From: Legionella clemsonensis
Lineage (GTDB): Bacteria > Pseudomonadota > Gammaproteobacteria > Legionellales > Legionellaceae
Reading direction: 5' to 3'
Length of the DNA: 64,000 nucleotides
Assembly: GCF_002240035.1 (NCBI RefSeq)
Contig: NZ_CP016397.1
Span: 1,284,001 to 1,348,000, forward strand
Each line of letters starts with the position of its first letter. Positions within the stretch are counted from its first letter, which is position 1. Below the pieces are notes generated by a model. That model saw only the letters and a program-made list of their open reading frames with translations. It ran no database searches and was not told the DNA's origin. This document shows positions 1 to 8,548 of this stretch, piece by piece. The translations under genes and the position numbers were made by a program.

Positions 1-517
1 TACCAAAACTATTAAGTCCAAAAGGATTTCCAATGGCGACTACAAAATCACCTACTTCTGCATTGTCGGAATTGCCTATAGGAAGACTCTTGAGATTTTT
101 TGCATCAATTTTAAGTACAGCAATGTCAGTATCGCTGTCACCACCAATTAATTTGGCTTTTAAACGGCGACCATCATTTAAAGTGACAGTGATTAAGGAT
201 GCATTACGAATCACATGGTCGTTGGTGATAATAACCCCATTTTGCGGATCAACGATGACTCCTGAACCAATGCTTTGAAATTTTCTTGGTTTTTCTGGAA
301 GTTGTTGCGGAGCAGGGGCATCCTGACTATCTTCATTGTCTTCAGTGGTAGACGGCATACTTGGCAGATAGCCTTGTACAGCAACGTTTACAATGGCTGG
401 CATTGTATTTTTTAAGATGGGGGCCCATGTAGCCAAGGGTTTTGCTTCTTCTGCCAACGCCTCAAAAGAAAAAAGAGTAAGCAAGATTGTAATCGCTAAA
501 CGAATTTTTTTAGTCAT
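1..517 (-). CDS. DegP/DegQ (HtrA)-type periplasmic serine endoprotease, N-terminal part, runs off the left edge
   Basis: The minus strand reads an open frame from an ATG at 517 to the window edge (172 codons). It starts with a Sec signal peptide of about 22 residues ending near LAEEA. A trypsin-like protease domain follows, with the SIGSGVIVD strand, catalytic His in TNDHVI, catalytic Asp in DTDIAVLKI, and the AIGNPFGL loop. The catalytic Ser and PDZ domains lie beyond the edge. HtrA proteases degrade or refold misfolded envelope proteins in the periplasm. The start is one base after the stop of the preceding pgeF, so it is probably cotranscribed with miaB-rluD-pgeF. DegP and DegQ cannot be told apart from this part; a moderate Pro/Glu-rich LA loop is present. 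Confidence 0.88.
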   Translation of the reverse strand, partial: MTKKIRLAITILLTLFSFEALAEEAKPLATWAPILKNTMPAIVNVAVQGYLPSMPSTTEDNEDSQDAPAPQQLPEKPRKFQSIGSGVIVDPQNGVIITNDHVIRNASLITVTLNDGRRLKAKLIGGDSDTDIAVLKIDAKNLKSLPIGNSDNAEVGDFVVAIGNPFGLNSFG

Positions 518-518
518 G

Positions 519-1259
519 TCATTTATTCCGATTTTTTTTATTAAACCAAATAAGCGTAGCCATTCTACCTGTTTGTGACTCTCTGCGATAGGAATAAAAG
601 TCATTTTTTTGCTCAAATGTACAAATATTTGATTGGTAAACGGCCAAAACGCCTAAATTATTTAAAATTTGCTCTGCAATTCTGGGTAAATTGGCATGCC
701 ATTTTTCACCTTGGGAGTAAAAGTTTTGCGCAGAGTCAGGATAGTGATTTTGAAAGATTTGTAAAACTTCATTACCTACTTCAAAACAAGTTTGACAGAT
801 TGCAGGGCCAATCCAAGCCATTAGTTGGGCAGGTGAACTTTGCATTTTATGGAGGGTATTTTCAATAATTCCATTGACCAAACCACGCCACCCAGCATGC
901 ACTGCAGCAACTTCATTGCCTTCCAGATTGCAAAGCAAAATAGGTAAGCAATCTGCCGTCATAATAGCGAGTGGCTGATAAGGCATGCGTGTAATTGCCG
1001 CATCTGCTTCGCGGTTAGACTCCTCTTCGACAAGGACAGGAAGATTACTGTGTGTTTGATCGAGCCAGACTGGCTCATTGATAAGCTTGCAATCATTTCT
1101 TAATTGTTGACGATTTAAAATGACATCGATGCTATTATCACCAACGTGTAGCGCCAGATTATTTTTATCAAAAGGTGGTTTACTAAAACCACGACTTCGC
1201 AGCGTAGTGAAGGCACTTATATTGGCTGGTGCGGGCCAGTCAGCATAAAATTTATTCAA
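519..1259 (-). CDS. pgeF: PgeF/YfiH-type multicopper polyphenol oxidase / purine nucleoside phosphorylase family (DUF152)
   Basis: The family (Cu-oxidase_4, E. coli YfiH) acts on purine nucleosides and is linked to peptidoglycan editing. Family hallmarks are visible: the early LHVGD strand, ADCLPILLC, the metal-site motif HAGWRG, and GPAICQTCFEVG. I chose the TTG at 1259, giving 246 residues starting [12 protein letters not shown], close to the usual ~243. It overlaps the end of rluD by 8 bases, which suggests translational coupling. An upstream ATG at 1316 is also in frame but would add 19 non-family residues and overlap rluD by 65 bases. The stop is one base from the next start, the HtrA protease. 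Confidence 0.88.
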   Translation of the reverse strand: MNKFYADWPAPANISAFTTLRSRGFSKPPFDKNNLALHVGDNSIDVILNRQQLRNDCKLINEPVWLDQTHSNLPVLVEEESNREADAAITRMPYQPLAIMTADCLPILLCNLEGNEVAAVHAGWRGLVNGIIENTLHKMQSSPAQLMAWIGPAICQTCFEVGNEVLQIFQNHYPDSAQNFYSQGEKWHANLPRIAEQILNNLGVLAVYQSNICTFEQKNDFYSYRRESQTGRMATLIWFNKKNRNK

Positions 1260-2211
1260 AATGAGTATCCAATGCTTGTAGAAGGAGTTGAAAATCATCC
1301 GGCAAAGGTGCTTCAAATGTCAATTCTTCCTCGGTCTCAGGATGCGTAAAGGATAAGCGGGCTGCATGCAAGGCTTGTCGCTGGAATTGTTTTAAATGCT
1401 CTCTTAAATCCTCAGATGCCTGAGCTGGGAAACGCATTCTGCCACCATAAAGAGGATCACCAACCACAGGATGATTAATGTAAGCCATATGCACACGAAT
1501 TTGATGAGTTCGACCTGTTAAAAGCTGGACATCGAGAAGAGTATAATCGTGATACTGTTTTCGAATGGAGTAGAGAGTAATTGCTTCGCGTCCATGTTCA
1601 CAAACCGCCATTTTTAAGCGATTTTTAGGATGTCTGCCGTAACAGGTATGAATTTCTCCACCCGAAATCAAATGTCCCTGTACTAAAGTGATATAGCTGC
1701 GATGAATTTCGCGAGCCTGCATTTGTCTAATAAGGCTGGTATGTGCGCTTAGAGTTTTGGCAACAACTAGTAACCCAGTGGTCTCTTTATCCAGACGATG
1801 GATTATCCCGGCACGAGGTAAATTTGCCAGAGGAGGCGCATGATGCAACAGGGCATTTACCAGCGTATGTTCCCGGTTTCCTGCCCCGGGATGAACCACC
1901 AGCCCTGCAGGTTTATTGAGTACTAATAAATGCTCATCTTCATAAACAAGAGTAAGAGGAATTTCCTCTGGCAGCGAAACAACCTGTTGAATATGTGTAG
2001 AAAAATCAATCTGCATTTCAATGTTATCACCATCCATCACCTTATCTTTTGGTTTGCAAGTCCGCTGGTTTAAGGTGATGGCACCTTGTTTTAACCAACT
2101 ACTCAATTGGGAGCGAGAGTAATCGGGAAATAATTGCGCCAATACAATATCAATGCGTTGTCCGTGAAATTCACGAGGAACCACAATGTGCCTGGAGAGA
2201 ACTTCAATCAT
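1252..2211 (-). CDS. rluD: 23S rRNA pseudouridine(1911/1915/1917) synthase RluD
   Basis: This 319-residue protein has an N-terminal S4 RNA-binding domain (about residues 17-75) and a RluA-family catalytic domain. The catalytic Asp is D141 in HRLDKETTG, nearly the same position as in E. coli RluD (D139), and GRTHQIRVH and DPLYGG follow. RluD modifies helix 69 of 23S rRNA. Its ATG overlaps the miaB stop in an ATGA arrangement, and its 3' end overlaps pgeF, so the three genes form one operon. rluD-pgeF adjacency is common in gammaproteobacteria. Other RluA-family members are possible, but length, the S4 domain and context favour RluD. Confidence 0.93.
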   Translation of the reverse strand: MIEVLSRHIVVPREFHGQRIDIVLAQLFPDYSRSQLSSWLKQGAITLNQRTCKPKDKVMDGDNIEMQIDFSTHIQQVVSLPEEIPLTLVYEDEHLLVLNKPAGLVVHPGAGNREHTLVNALLHHAPPLANLPRAGIIHRLDKETTGLLVVAKTLSAHTSLIRQMQAREIHRSYITLVQGHLISGGEIHTCYGRHPKNRLKMAVCEHGREAITLYSIRKQYHDYTLLDVQLLTGRTHQIRVHMAYINHPVVGDPLYGGRMRFPAQASEDLREHLKQFQRQALHAARLSFTHPETEEELTFEAPLPDDFQLLLQALDTHFE

Positions 2212-3548
2212 GCAGAAACTAACTCATCAGTGACTCTGCCTCGTAAAGAATTGGGTAATGCTTCGCTAATGTGGACGTTAACAAACTGACCAATTAATGA
2301 GGCAGGGCCATCAAAATTTACGACGCGATTACATTCAGTTCGGCCGGCCAATTGTTGGGGATTTTTTTTGGAATTACCGGTTACCAAAATACGTTGGATA
2401 CTGCCTACCATGGATTGACTATAGTTAGAGGCTTGTAAGAGCAGGCGATTTTGCAATATTTGCAGCCGCTGTTTTTTTACTTCCATTGATGTTTCATCAA
2501 CCAGATTGGCGGCAGGTGTTCCCGGCCGTGGGCTATAAATAAAGCTAAAAGAGGTATCAAATCCTATCTCGTGAACCAAATCCATTGTTGCTTTAAAATC
2601 ATCGTCTGTTTCGCCTGGGAAACCAACAATAATATCCGTGGATAAACGAATGTCAGGTCGCACTTTGCGAAGCTTGCGAATTTTTGATTTAAATTCCATC
2701 GCCGTGTACCCACGTTTCATCATACTAAGAATTTTGTCTGAGCCACTTTGAACTGGAAGATGCAAATGATTAGCCAGTTCAGGAACTTCTGCATAGGCAT
2801 TAATTAAATTATCAGAAAAAGCAAGTGGGTGAGAGGTGGTAAAGCGAATTCGACCGATACCATCAATTGCAGCCAGATAATGAATCAACAAGGCTAGATC
2901 AGCGGTGTCTCCATTTTCCATGGCTCCGCGATAATCATTCACATTTTGCCCTAAAAGATTGATCTCTCGTACTCCCTGGGCTGCCAATTGATAACATTCA
3001 GCTAAAACATCATCAAATGGTCTGCTAATTTCTTCCCCACGAGTATAAGGGACAACACAGTAGCTACAATATTTACTACAGCCTTCCATGATGGATACAA
3101 ACGCTACAGGACCCTCTGCACGAGGAGCTGGCAGATGATCAAATTTTTCAATTTCCGGGAAGCTAATGTCTACTACCGCTTTTTTAGTCGTTAAACGCTC
3201 ATTTAACAGGGTGGGCAGTCGATGTAGCGTTTGTGGGCCAAAGACTAAATCAACAAATGGCGCTCGCTTGATAATATCAGCTCCTTCCTGACTGGCAACG
3301 CAACCACCCACACCTATAACAACATGGGGATTTTTTTGCTTGTACTCACGCCATTGTCCCAGTTGTGAAAATACTTTCTCTTGGGCTTTTTCACGAATGG
3401 AGCAGGTATTTAATAAAATTACATCAGCCTCTTCCACATTATCAGTTTTTTCCAAACCGTGGGAATGAAAAAGTACTTCTGCCATTTTTGATGAATCATA
3501 GTCATTCATCTGACAACCATTGGTTTTAATATAAAGTTTTTTTGCCAT
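2208..3548 (-). CDS. miaB: tRNA-2-methylthio-N6-dimethylallyladenosine synthase MiaB
   Basis: This radical-SAM methylthiotransferase thiomethylates i6A37 in tRNAs reading UNN codons. The 446-residue protein has the full domain order. The UPF0004 domain carries the auxiliary cluster ligands C12, C49 and C83. The radical SAM motif has C157, C161 and C164 in [10 protein letters not shown]-terminal TRAM domain follows (about 375-440, with [12 protein letters not shown]). Cysteine positions match E. coli MiaB. It is the first gene of the miaB-rluD-pgeF cluster, and its stop overlaps the rluD ATG by four bases. The upstream ribosome-binding sequence is weak. Confidence 0.96.
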   Translation of the reverse strand: MAKKLYIKTNGCQMNDYDSSKMAEVLFHSHGLEKTDNVEEADVILLNTCSIREKAQEKVFSQLGQWREYKQKNPHVVIGVGGCVASQEGADIIKRAPFVDLVFGPQTLHRLPTLLNERLTTKKAVVDISFPEIEKFDHLPAPRAEGPVAFVSIMEGCSKYCSYCVVPYTRGEEISRPFDDVLAECYQLAAQGVREINLLGQNVNDYRGAMENGDTADLALLIHYLAAIDGIGRIRFTTSHPLAFSDNLINAYAEVPELANHLHLPVQSGSDKILSMMKRGYTAMEFKSKIRKLRKVRPDIRLSTDIIVGFPGETDDDFKATMDLVHEIGFDTSFSFIYSPRPGTPAANLVDETSMEVKKQRLQILQNRLLLQASNYSQSMVGSIQRILVTGNSKKNPQQLAGRTECNRVVNFDGPASLIGQFVNVHISEALPNSLRGRVTDELVSA

Positions 3549-3569
3549 CTCTAATCTACTTTTATCTAC

Positions 3570-4856
3570 TCATTGATTCACTACAGATTGACAATAGGTT
3601 TCTTTAACTCGAGGGAGAATTAATAAAGAAACAAATATCCCAGCAGGCAATAAAGCTAATGCCACATGATACGCTTCTAAAGGATAAACACGCACTTTAT
3701 CAATCATTTCACCTTGCCACATTCTGTCCAAAATAAAGCCTATCATAGGTTGGGCCAAAGCAATTCCAATCATATTCATCATATTCATGAAACTTAATCC
3801 GGTTGCTACATAACGCTTACTACACAATTCTTTTGCTACGGCAAATGCAGGAAGAAAGCCAGCAGAAAAAATGCCAAAACTAAACAATAAGAATTGCATT
3901 ATCCAGCCCGTTTCAATATTAGCATAAATAAAAAGCAAACTTGTAATTAAAGCTCCAATGGAGCCAATGTACATCGGCGGTTTTCTTCGTCCTATGCGAT
4001 TTGAGAATAATCCCCATAAAGGACTTGCTACTGCCCATCCCACAAAAACAAGAGAGATGTAATTAGCCGCAGTTGCCTTAGCCAGATTCATTTTAAACAT
4101 TAAAAAGGGAACTCCCCATAAACCGCAAAATACAGGGGTTGCCATATACATCAATCCCCCATAAATAGCTACTAGCCATAGTTGACGATTTTTTATAATT
4201 GTTATAAAGCTGGGAAGTAATGGTTCTTCTTCAATAGTGTGAGGCTGATTTTTTTTATCTGGCGAATCCTTGACAATGATTAAAATTAAAACAGCCAGAA
4301 TTAAGCCTACAGATCCCATAATAATCATGCTTTCTCGCCAGCCATAATTATCGACCAAAAGGGCTAGAGGCGTTTCACCACCGATAGCTCCCAGCATCCC
4401 AATGGTAACCATCATTCCAGTTAATAGGGCAAAACGTTGAGCGGGAAACCAATTGGCAGCCAATTTCATTGCCCCTACAGCAGCAAAGGCTGAACCAAAA
4501 CCAATCATGAGGCGAGCTATACAGGCCATAAAAAAATTATTAGTTAATCCAAATGCAATTGTACTAATCGCACAAATAGCAGTGGCTATAGTTAACAAGC
4601 GTTGGGGGCCAAAATAATCCATTAATACGCCACCAGGAAGTTGCATGGCAGCATAAGAATAGAAATAGATGCCTGATAAAATGCCTAAAGTTTGACTGGT
4701 CACAGCGAAATCGCGCATTAATTCATTACTCATGACACTGGGTGATACCTGCAGCAAGCACTCATAGAAATAAAACAGACAACCCAAACCCCATACTACC
4801 CAGGGTAATACTGTTTTTAAGGGGGAATGAGAGGGTACTGTGCTGCTGTAATCCAT
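3570..4856 (-). CDS. MFS transporter, possibly of the Legionella/Coxiella phagosomal transporter (Pht-like) group
   Basis: The protein has about 428 residues and 12 predicted membrane segments, with a large cytoplasmic loop near the middle that contains a KDSPDKK stretch. It starts with the segment FYFYECLLQVSPSVM, a pattern I associate with MFS proteins of the Legionella Pht type. The MFS loop motif between TM2 and TM3 appears as GGVLMDYFGPQRLL, and a second copy as WGLFSNRIGRRKP. I chose the ATG at 4856, preceded by AGGAG at good spacing; a TTG at 4919 has no such support. The substrate cannot be told from sequence; Pht relatives import amino acids or nucleosides. It is divergent from the MerR-type gene at 5008. 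Confidence 0.8.
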   Translation of the reverse strand: MDYSSTVPSHSPLKTVLPWVVWGLGCLFYFYECLLQVSPSVMSNELMRDFAVTSQTLGILSGIYFYSYAAMQLPGGVLMDYFGPQRLLTIATAICAISTIAFGLTNNFFMACIARLMIGFGSAFAAVGAMKLAANWFPAQRFALLTGMMVTIGMLGAIGGETPLALLVDNYGWRESMIIMGSVGLILAVLILIIVKDSPDKKNQPHTIEEEPLLPSFITIIKNRQLWLVAIYGGLMYMATPVFCGLWGVPFLMFKMNLAKATAANYISLVFVGWAVASPLWGLFSNRIGRRKPPMYIGSIGALITSLLFIYANIETGWIMQFLLFSFGIFSAGFLPAFAVAKELCSKRYVATGLSFMNMMNMIGIALAQPMIGFILDRMWQGEMIDKVRVYPLEAYHVALALLPAGIFVSLLILPRVKETYCQSVVNQ

Positions 4857-5007
4857 CAATCTTTTTACTCCTGTCCTCGTTGTTGAACTATAATTATTAC
4901 AACTCAATGAGTTATACAATAGGCAAAATTGAAAATGTTATCACCCTGACTACTAATTGTCTATTCTGTATTCAGAAATGGTGGACTTGAATTGTGAGGA
5001 TAGTGAA

Positions 5008-5958
5008 ATGGACTTCAAGGCTAATTATTTTCCAATAGGTTATATTTGTGCTGAAACAGGAGTTAATCCTGTTACCCTAAGAGCTTGGGAGCGACGCTAC
5101 GGCTTGATTCATCCTAAGAGAACTATGAAAGGACATCGTCTCTATAGTCATGACGATATTATGTTGATTAAACAAATCCTTTTTCTAATGGGCAAAGGGC
5201 ATTCTGTCTCAAAAATTAAGCCACTGTTGTATGAAGGTGGTGGTAAAATATGGCATGCCATTCCAGTTGATGGTATACAATCCGGTTTTCAGGGTATTGT
5301 CCATGCATTAGAGGATCTTGATCAAAAAACGTTAAGCAATGCATTTAATACCTTATACTCTGTCTATTCGGCAGAACAGTTTGCTGATTTAGTTTATCCA
5401 CAGCTAATAGAATATTTGGAAAATGAGGTCTGGCTAGGCAGGGCTTGCGTAAGTGCCCAGCGGACTCTCCTTTTGGATTCATTAGAGACCAAACTTTGGC
5501 AAAACCTTTATCAATCGAAAAAGAAAGCAGGAAAAAAACCTTATTTAGTAGTTGGTTTTCTTCCTACTACAGGACAGCAAAAAATAGCGAGCATTCACGG
5601 CTTAATGATAGCGAATATTCTGAAAGATTATGATCATAATGTTGAGTTTTTATCATCCGTGGACACGGTTGCTGAGCTATTTAATTTAAGTAAACAATTT
5701 TCCTCCAAAACGCTGGTGATATTTACTACGGCAGAACCCTTTACAGTTAAAAATATATTATATGAGATTAAGTTAAGAAATATATCCAATATGGCGGTGA
5801 GTCTGGTCTTTCCAAATAATGCCTTGCTGGAGTCGTTAGAGGTTTGGTCACTGTTACCTTCTCGTTTCACCGAGATTTATGGTGCTCTGAACCGATTAGG
5901 ATCCTGGTGGCCGCAACGTGAAGCCCATCAGCCTATCACCCCCCCAAATCAGGACTAA
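5008..5958 (+). CDS. MerR-family transcriptional regulator with a degenerate cobalamin-binding-like C-terminal domain
   Basis: Residues 1-75 form a MerR winged helix (GYICAETGVNPVTLRAWERRYGL, then GHRLYSHDDI). The remaining ~230 residues resemble the helical plus Rossmann module of CarH/LitR-type photoreceptor regulators. However, the DxHxxG motif that holds cobalamin is absent: the corresponding strand reads LPTTGQQKIASIHG. B12 binding is therefore unlikely. The start is the ATG at 5008 (317 residues), seven bases after GAGGA; an earlier in-frame ATG at 4978 and TTG at 4957 lack this. It is divergent from the MFS transporter, which may be a target. Targets and signal are unknown. Confidence 0.85.
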   Translation: MDFKANYFPIGYICAETGVNPVTLRAWERRYGLIHPKRTMKGHRLYSHDDIMLIKQILFLMGKGHSVSKIKPLLYEGGGKIWHAIPVDGIQSGFQGIVHALEDLDQKTLSNAFNTLYSVYSAEQFADLVYPQLIEYLENEVWLGRACVSAQRTLLLDSLETKLWQNLYQSKKKAGKKPYLVVGFLPTTGQQKIASIHGLMIANILKDYDHNVEFLSSVDTVAELFNLSKQFSSKTLVIFTTAEPFTVKNILYEIKLRNISNMAVSLVFPNNALLESLEVWSLLPSRFTEIYGALNRLGSWWPQREAHQPITPPNQD

Positions 5959-6030
5959 TCTCTTTTGATGCGGTGCATCAGGCACAGTGAGTAGGCAGAA
6001 GAAGTCTTTTGTGCTCAAAAATTAGAGGCG

Positions 6031-6047
6031 TTTGTCCTGAAGACAAA
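6031..6047 (+). terminator. Weak hairpin after the MerR-type gene
   Basis: A six-base stem, TTTGTC pairing with GACAAA around a five-base loop, is followed by only three T residues. It could be a weak terminator of the regulator gene. Confidence 0.25.
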
Positions 6048-6079
6048 TTTCTGGAAGTACAAATCTTATCTTTAAATAA

Positions 6080-6107
6080 TTGGGGATAGAGGAAACTGTG
6101 GTATCCT
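6080..6107 (+). promoter_or_regulatory. Possible sigma-70 promoter for the Kef-type antiporter gene
   Basis: TTGGGG at 6080 and TATCCT at 6102 are separated by 16 bases, and an upstream TG gives an extended -10 (TGGTATCCT). It lies 65 bases ahead of the chosen start at 6172. Pattern match only. Confidence 0.3.
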
Positions 6108-6171
6108 AGGGATTTTGTGGTTTTAGATAGTTATCTATTAATTTTTGCTACATAGATGGGACATTAGGCTT

Positions 6172-7341
6172 ATGCATACCGGGGCAGTGTTTTATACCAT
6201 TTTCTTAATTTTTGCTGGTGCAGCCATATTTTCAACAATCGTACTGTATACCAAGCAATCATTGCTTGTTGCTTATATTCTATTAGGAGCGGCTTTGGGT
6301 CCCTGGGGATTTAAGTTGGTGTCTGATGTAAGTGTCGTTCAGCAAATTGGAGATATTGGTATTGTATTCCTGCTTTTTTTATTAGGATTGCATCTTCAGC
6401 CGCAAAATTTAGTCCATATGTTGAAGAAAATCACATGGATTGCCATTGTGAGTTCCATTTTGCTTGCTGTTATTGCCTATTCTATAGGACGCTGGTTTGG
6501 CCTGGGAGTGACCGAGTCCTGGGTTCTTGGTGCTGCCATGATGTTTTCCAGTACAATCATTGGGTTAAAGTTATTGCCCACCACGATTTTGCATCATCAG
6601 CATACGGGCGAGGTAATGATCAGTATCTTGTTGATGCAAGACGTTATCGCCATCGTGGTATTAATTTTGATTAATGGGGCTCAAGGAGGCGGTTTTGCCT
6701 GGAATGATCTTCTTTTGGTAGGAGTTGCCTTGCCGGTAATGACCTTTTTAGGCTTTGTAATTGAGCGCCATATTTTGGTTAAATTATTAGCTCGTTTTGA
6801 TAGAACACAAGAGTATGTTTTTTTACTTTCCATTGGATGGTGCCTGAGCATGTCCTTCCTGGCGCAAACTTTGGGATTATCAGAAGATATTGGGGCATTT
6901 GTTGCAGGAGTAACGCTTGCCTCCAGTCCAATTTCACTTTATATCGCTGAAAGTTTAAAGCCTCTGCGTGATTTTTTCCTGGTCATGTTTTTCTTTTCTA
7001 TCGGCGCCACATTTAATTTTTCATTTGCTGCTCAGGTAGTTATCCCTGCTTTTATTCTGGCATTTTTAATGTTAATTATTAAGCCATTGTTATTTAACTT
7101 TCTTCTGAGTAAATCCGGAGAAAAAAAATCGGTAGCTCGTGAAGTTGGTTTTCGGCTAGGCCAGGCGAGTGAGTTTTCCCTTTTGGTGGCCAGTATTGCC
7201 TTAAGTACCAAATTAATTTCCGAGGTAGCAGCGAATTTAATTCAAGCCACGACGATTTTAACATTTATTGTGTCGTCTTATCTGGTGGTGTTGAAGTACC
7301 CAACACCAATTGCTCTGTCTGATAAAATGCGTAAGGATTAA
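6172..7341 (+). CDS. CPA2-type monovalent cation:proton antiporter (KefB/KefC-like membrane domain only)
   Basis: The 389-residue protein is almost wholly hydrophobic, with about 11-13 transmembrane segments of the Na+/H+ exchanger family. Family signatures include LLFLLGLHL, the AMMFSSTIIGLKLL stretch and GQASEFSLLVASIAL near the C-terminus. The protein ends after the membrane domain. The cytoplasmic RCK/TrkA-N regulatory domain found in KefB and KefC (about 600 residues) is absent, so NAD/glutathione gating is not expected. The start is the ATG at 6172; the TTG nine codons earlier is unlikely. Transport of K+ or Na+ against H+ is inferred from family. The next gene begins two bases after its stop. 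Confidence 0.85.
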   Translation: MHTGAVFYTIFLIFAGAAIFSTIVLYTKQSLLVAYILLGAALGPWGFKLVSDVSVVQQIGDIGIVFLLFLLGLHLQPQNLVHMLKKITWIAIVSSILLAVIAYSIGRWFGLGVTESWVLGAAMMFSSTIIGLKLLPTTILHHQHTGEVMISILLMQDVIAIVVLILINGAQGGGFAWNDLLLVGVALPVMTFLGFVIERHILVKLLARFDRTQEYVFLLSIGWCLSMSFLAQTLGLSEDIGAFVAGVTLASSPISLYIAESLKPLRDFFLVMFFFSIGATFNFSFAAQVVIPAFILAFLMLIIKPLLFNFLLSKSGEKKSVAREVGFRLGQASEFSLLVASIALSTKLISEVAANLIQATTILTFIVSSYLVVLKYPTPIALSDKMRKD

Positions 7342-7343
7342 AA

Positions 7344-8099
7344 ATGAAATTATTTATTATTATCCTTTGTTTACTAAGTGAACGTTATCTTGTCCATACC
7401 GTATCACACCACCGATTTTACTGGTTTTCTTCCTATTTTAATGCTATTAGTGAAAAGCTGCGCGCCACGGATAATTCTTTACTGAGTCAGAGTCTGATTT
7501 TGCTTGCTGTAGTGTTACCCCCCATCCTGTTACTCTGGATAGTTTTTTACATTTTTGGACCTATCGCTTTTGGTTTAATTGGTTTACTGCTTAATCTCGT
7601 TATTTTTTATTATTGTTTAGGTCCACAGAATCCTTTTTATCCTGTAAGAAATGAGGATGAAACACAAGATAATGAAGTCTTGGTCGGGAATTATTTTGCT
7701 AAAGTGAATGGGCAATTATTTGCTGTCATTTTTTGGTATATTGTTACAGGGCCTCTTGGCGTAGTTTTCTATCGTTTGATTTCTTTAAGTCGGGAGCAAC
7801 TGTCAACCGCTCAACTTGCCCAAGTCATTATTGATGTTTTGGACTGGATACCAGCACGGTTAACCGTGCTTTTATATTTGCTTGTCGGCAATTTTCAAAA
7901 GGGTATTCACTTTTTTATGCAAATGTTTTTTGCAGCACCCGAAAAAAATGATGCTTTATTAAGTAATGGCGGTTTGTTGGCTGCCCGAACCAATGAAAAT
8001 GAACCAGTACCTATACCCTATGCAGAAAGTCTGGTTGAGCATGCTTTGATTGTTTATTTGGTTTTTCTGGCATTGTTCACTCTTGTATCCTGGTTATAA
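7344..8099 (+). CDS. ampE: AmpE-like inner-membrane protein (regulatory signalling modulator family)
   Basis: The 251-residue protein has several hydrophobic helices. It shares with E. coli AmpE the N-terminal LxxxSERYL pattern, the central segment FWYIVTGPLGVVFYRL and the DWIPARLTVLLYLLVG segment. AmpE (CobD/CbiB-like fold) was linked to beta-lactamase induction alongside AmpD; its molecular role is unsettled. No ampD is next to it here. It follows the Kef-type gene by two bases with a good AAGGA and is probably cotranscribed with it. In E. coli ampE also lies upstream of the aceE region, so the location near aceE is consistent. Confidence 0.75.
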   Translation: MKLFIIILCLLSERYLVHTVSHHRFYWFSSYFNAISEKLRATDNSLLSQSLILLAVVLPPILLLWIVFYIFGPIAFGLIGLLLNLVIFYYCLGPQNPFYPVRNEDETQDNEVLVGNYFAKVNGQLFAVIFWYIVTGPLGVVFYRLISLSREQLSTAQLAQVIIDVLDWIPARLTVLLYLLVGNFQKGIHFFMQMFFAAPEKNDALLSNGGLLAARTNENEPVPIPYAESLVEHALIVYLVFLALFTLVSWL

Positions 8100-8139
8100 A
8101 TAAAAAACTAATAATAATCCAATAATAGATGAGTTAACT

Positions 8140-8523
8140 ATGATAAAATTTATGGTCGGTGCTATATTGTGTTGTACTTTGCTGGTTTCATGCAAGACAC
8201 ATGTGGTGTATACTGCCAAAAGCAAAAGCCAAATTGCCGCTTGTCAATTAGCATGTGAATGTAAAGCAGCTGCTTGTAAGCAAACTTGTCGAAACAACTG
8301 TCCAGGTTGTTGTGCATCTTCGACACAAACGACAATAAAAACGTATAAACGTTATAAGCATGAAGTGTGTGTAAAGGGTGATTTTCTTACGCTTCAGTTG
8401 AATTCCTTCCGTGATCCACTACAATGCCGCAAAACTACTTGTGATTGTCGCTCTGATTATCAAGTATGCATGCAGGCATGCAGGGGAATGATTATTAAGA
8501 GCTTGCGACCAGTTTGTCCCTAA
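8140..8523 (+). CDS. Small cysteine-rich lipoprotein of unknown function
   Basis: This 127-residue protein has a type II signal peptide ending in a LVSC lipobox at residue 18. The mature part holds 15 further cysteines, in two clusters. The first spans about residues 34-57 and includes AACQLACECK and a GCC pair. The second spans about 98-126 and includes TTCDC. This density suggests a disulfide-stapled periplasmic domain, or less likely metal binding. I recognise no family. It lies between ampE and aceE in the same direction and could be cotranscribed with either. Confidence 0.7.
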   Translation: MIKFMVGAILCCTLLVSCKTHVVYTAKSKSQIAACQLACECKAAACKQTCRNNCPGCCASSTQTTIKTYKRYKHEVCVKGDFLTLQLNSFRDPLQCRKTTCDCRSDYQVCMQACRGMIIKSLRPVCP

Positions 8524-8548
8524 AGCTTTCGATTAATGAGGAACATTC

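Noticed and set aside
33-578. Plus-strand open frames at the left edge
   Set aside because: The minus strand encodes a clear HtrA protease N-terminus here.
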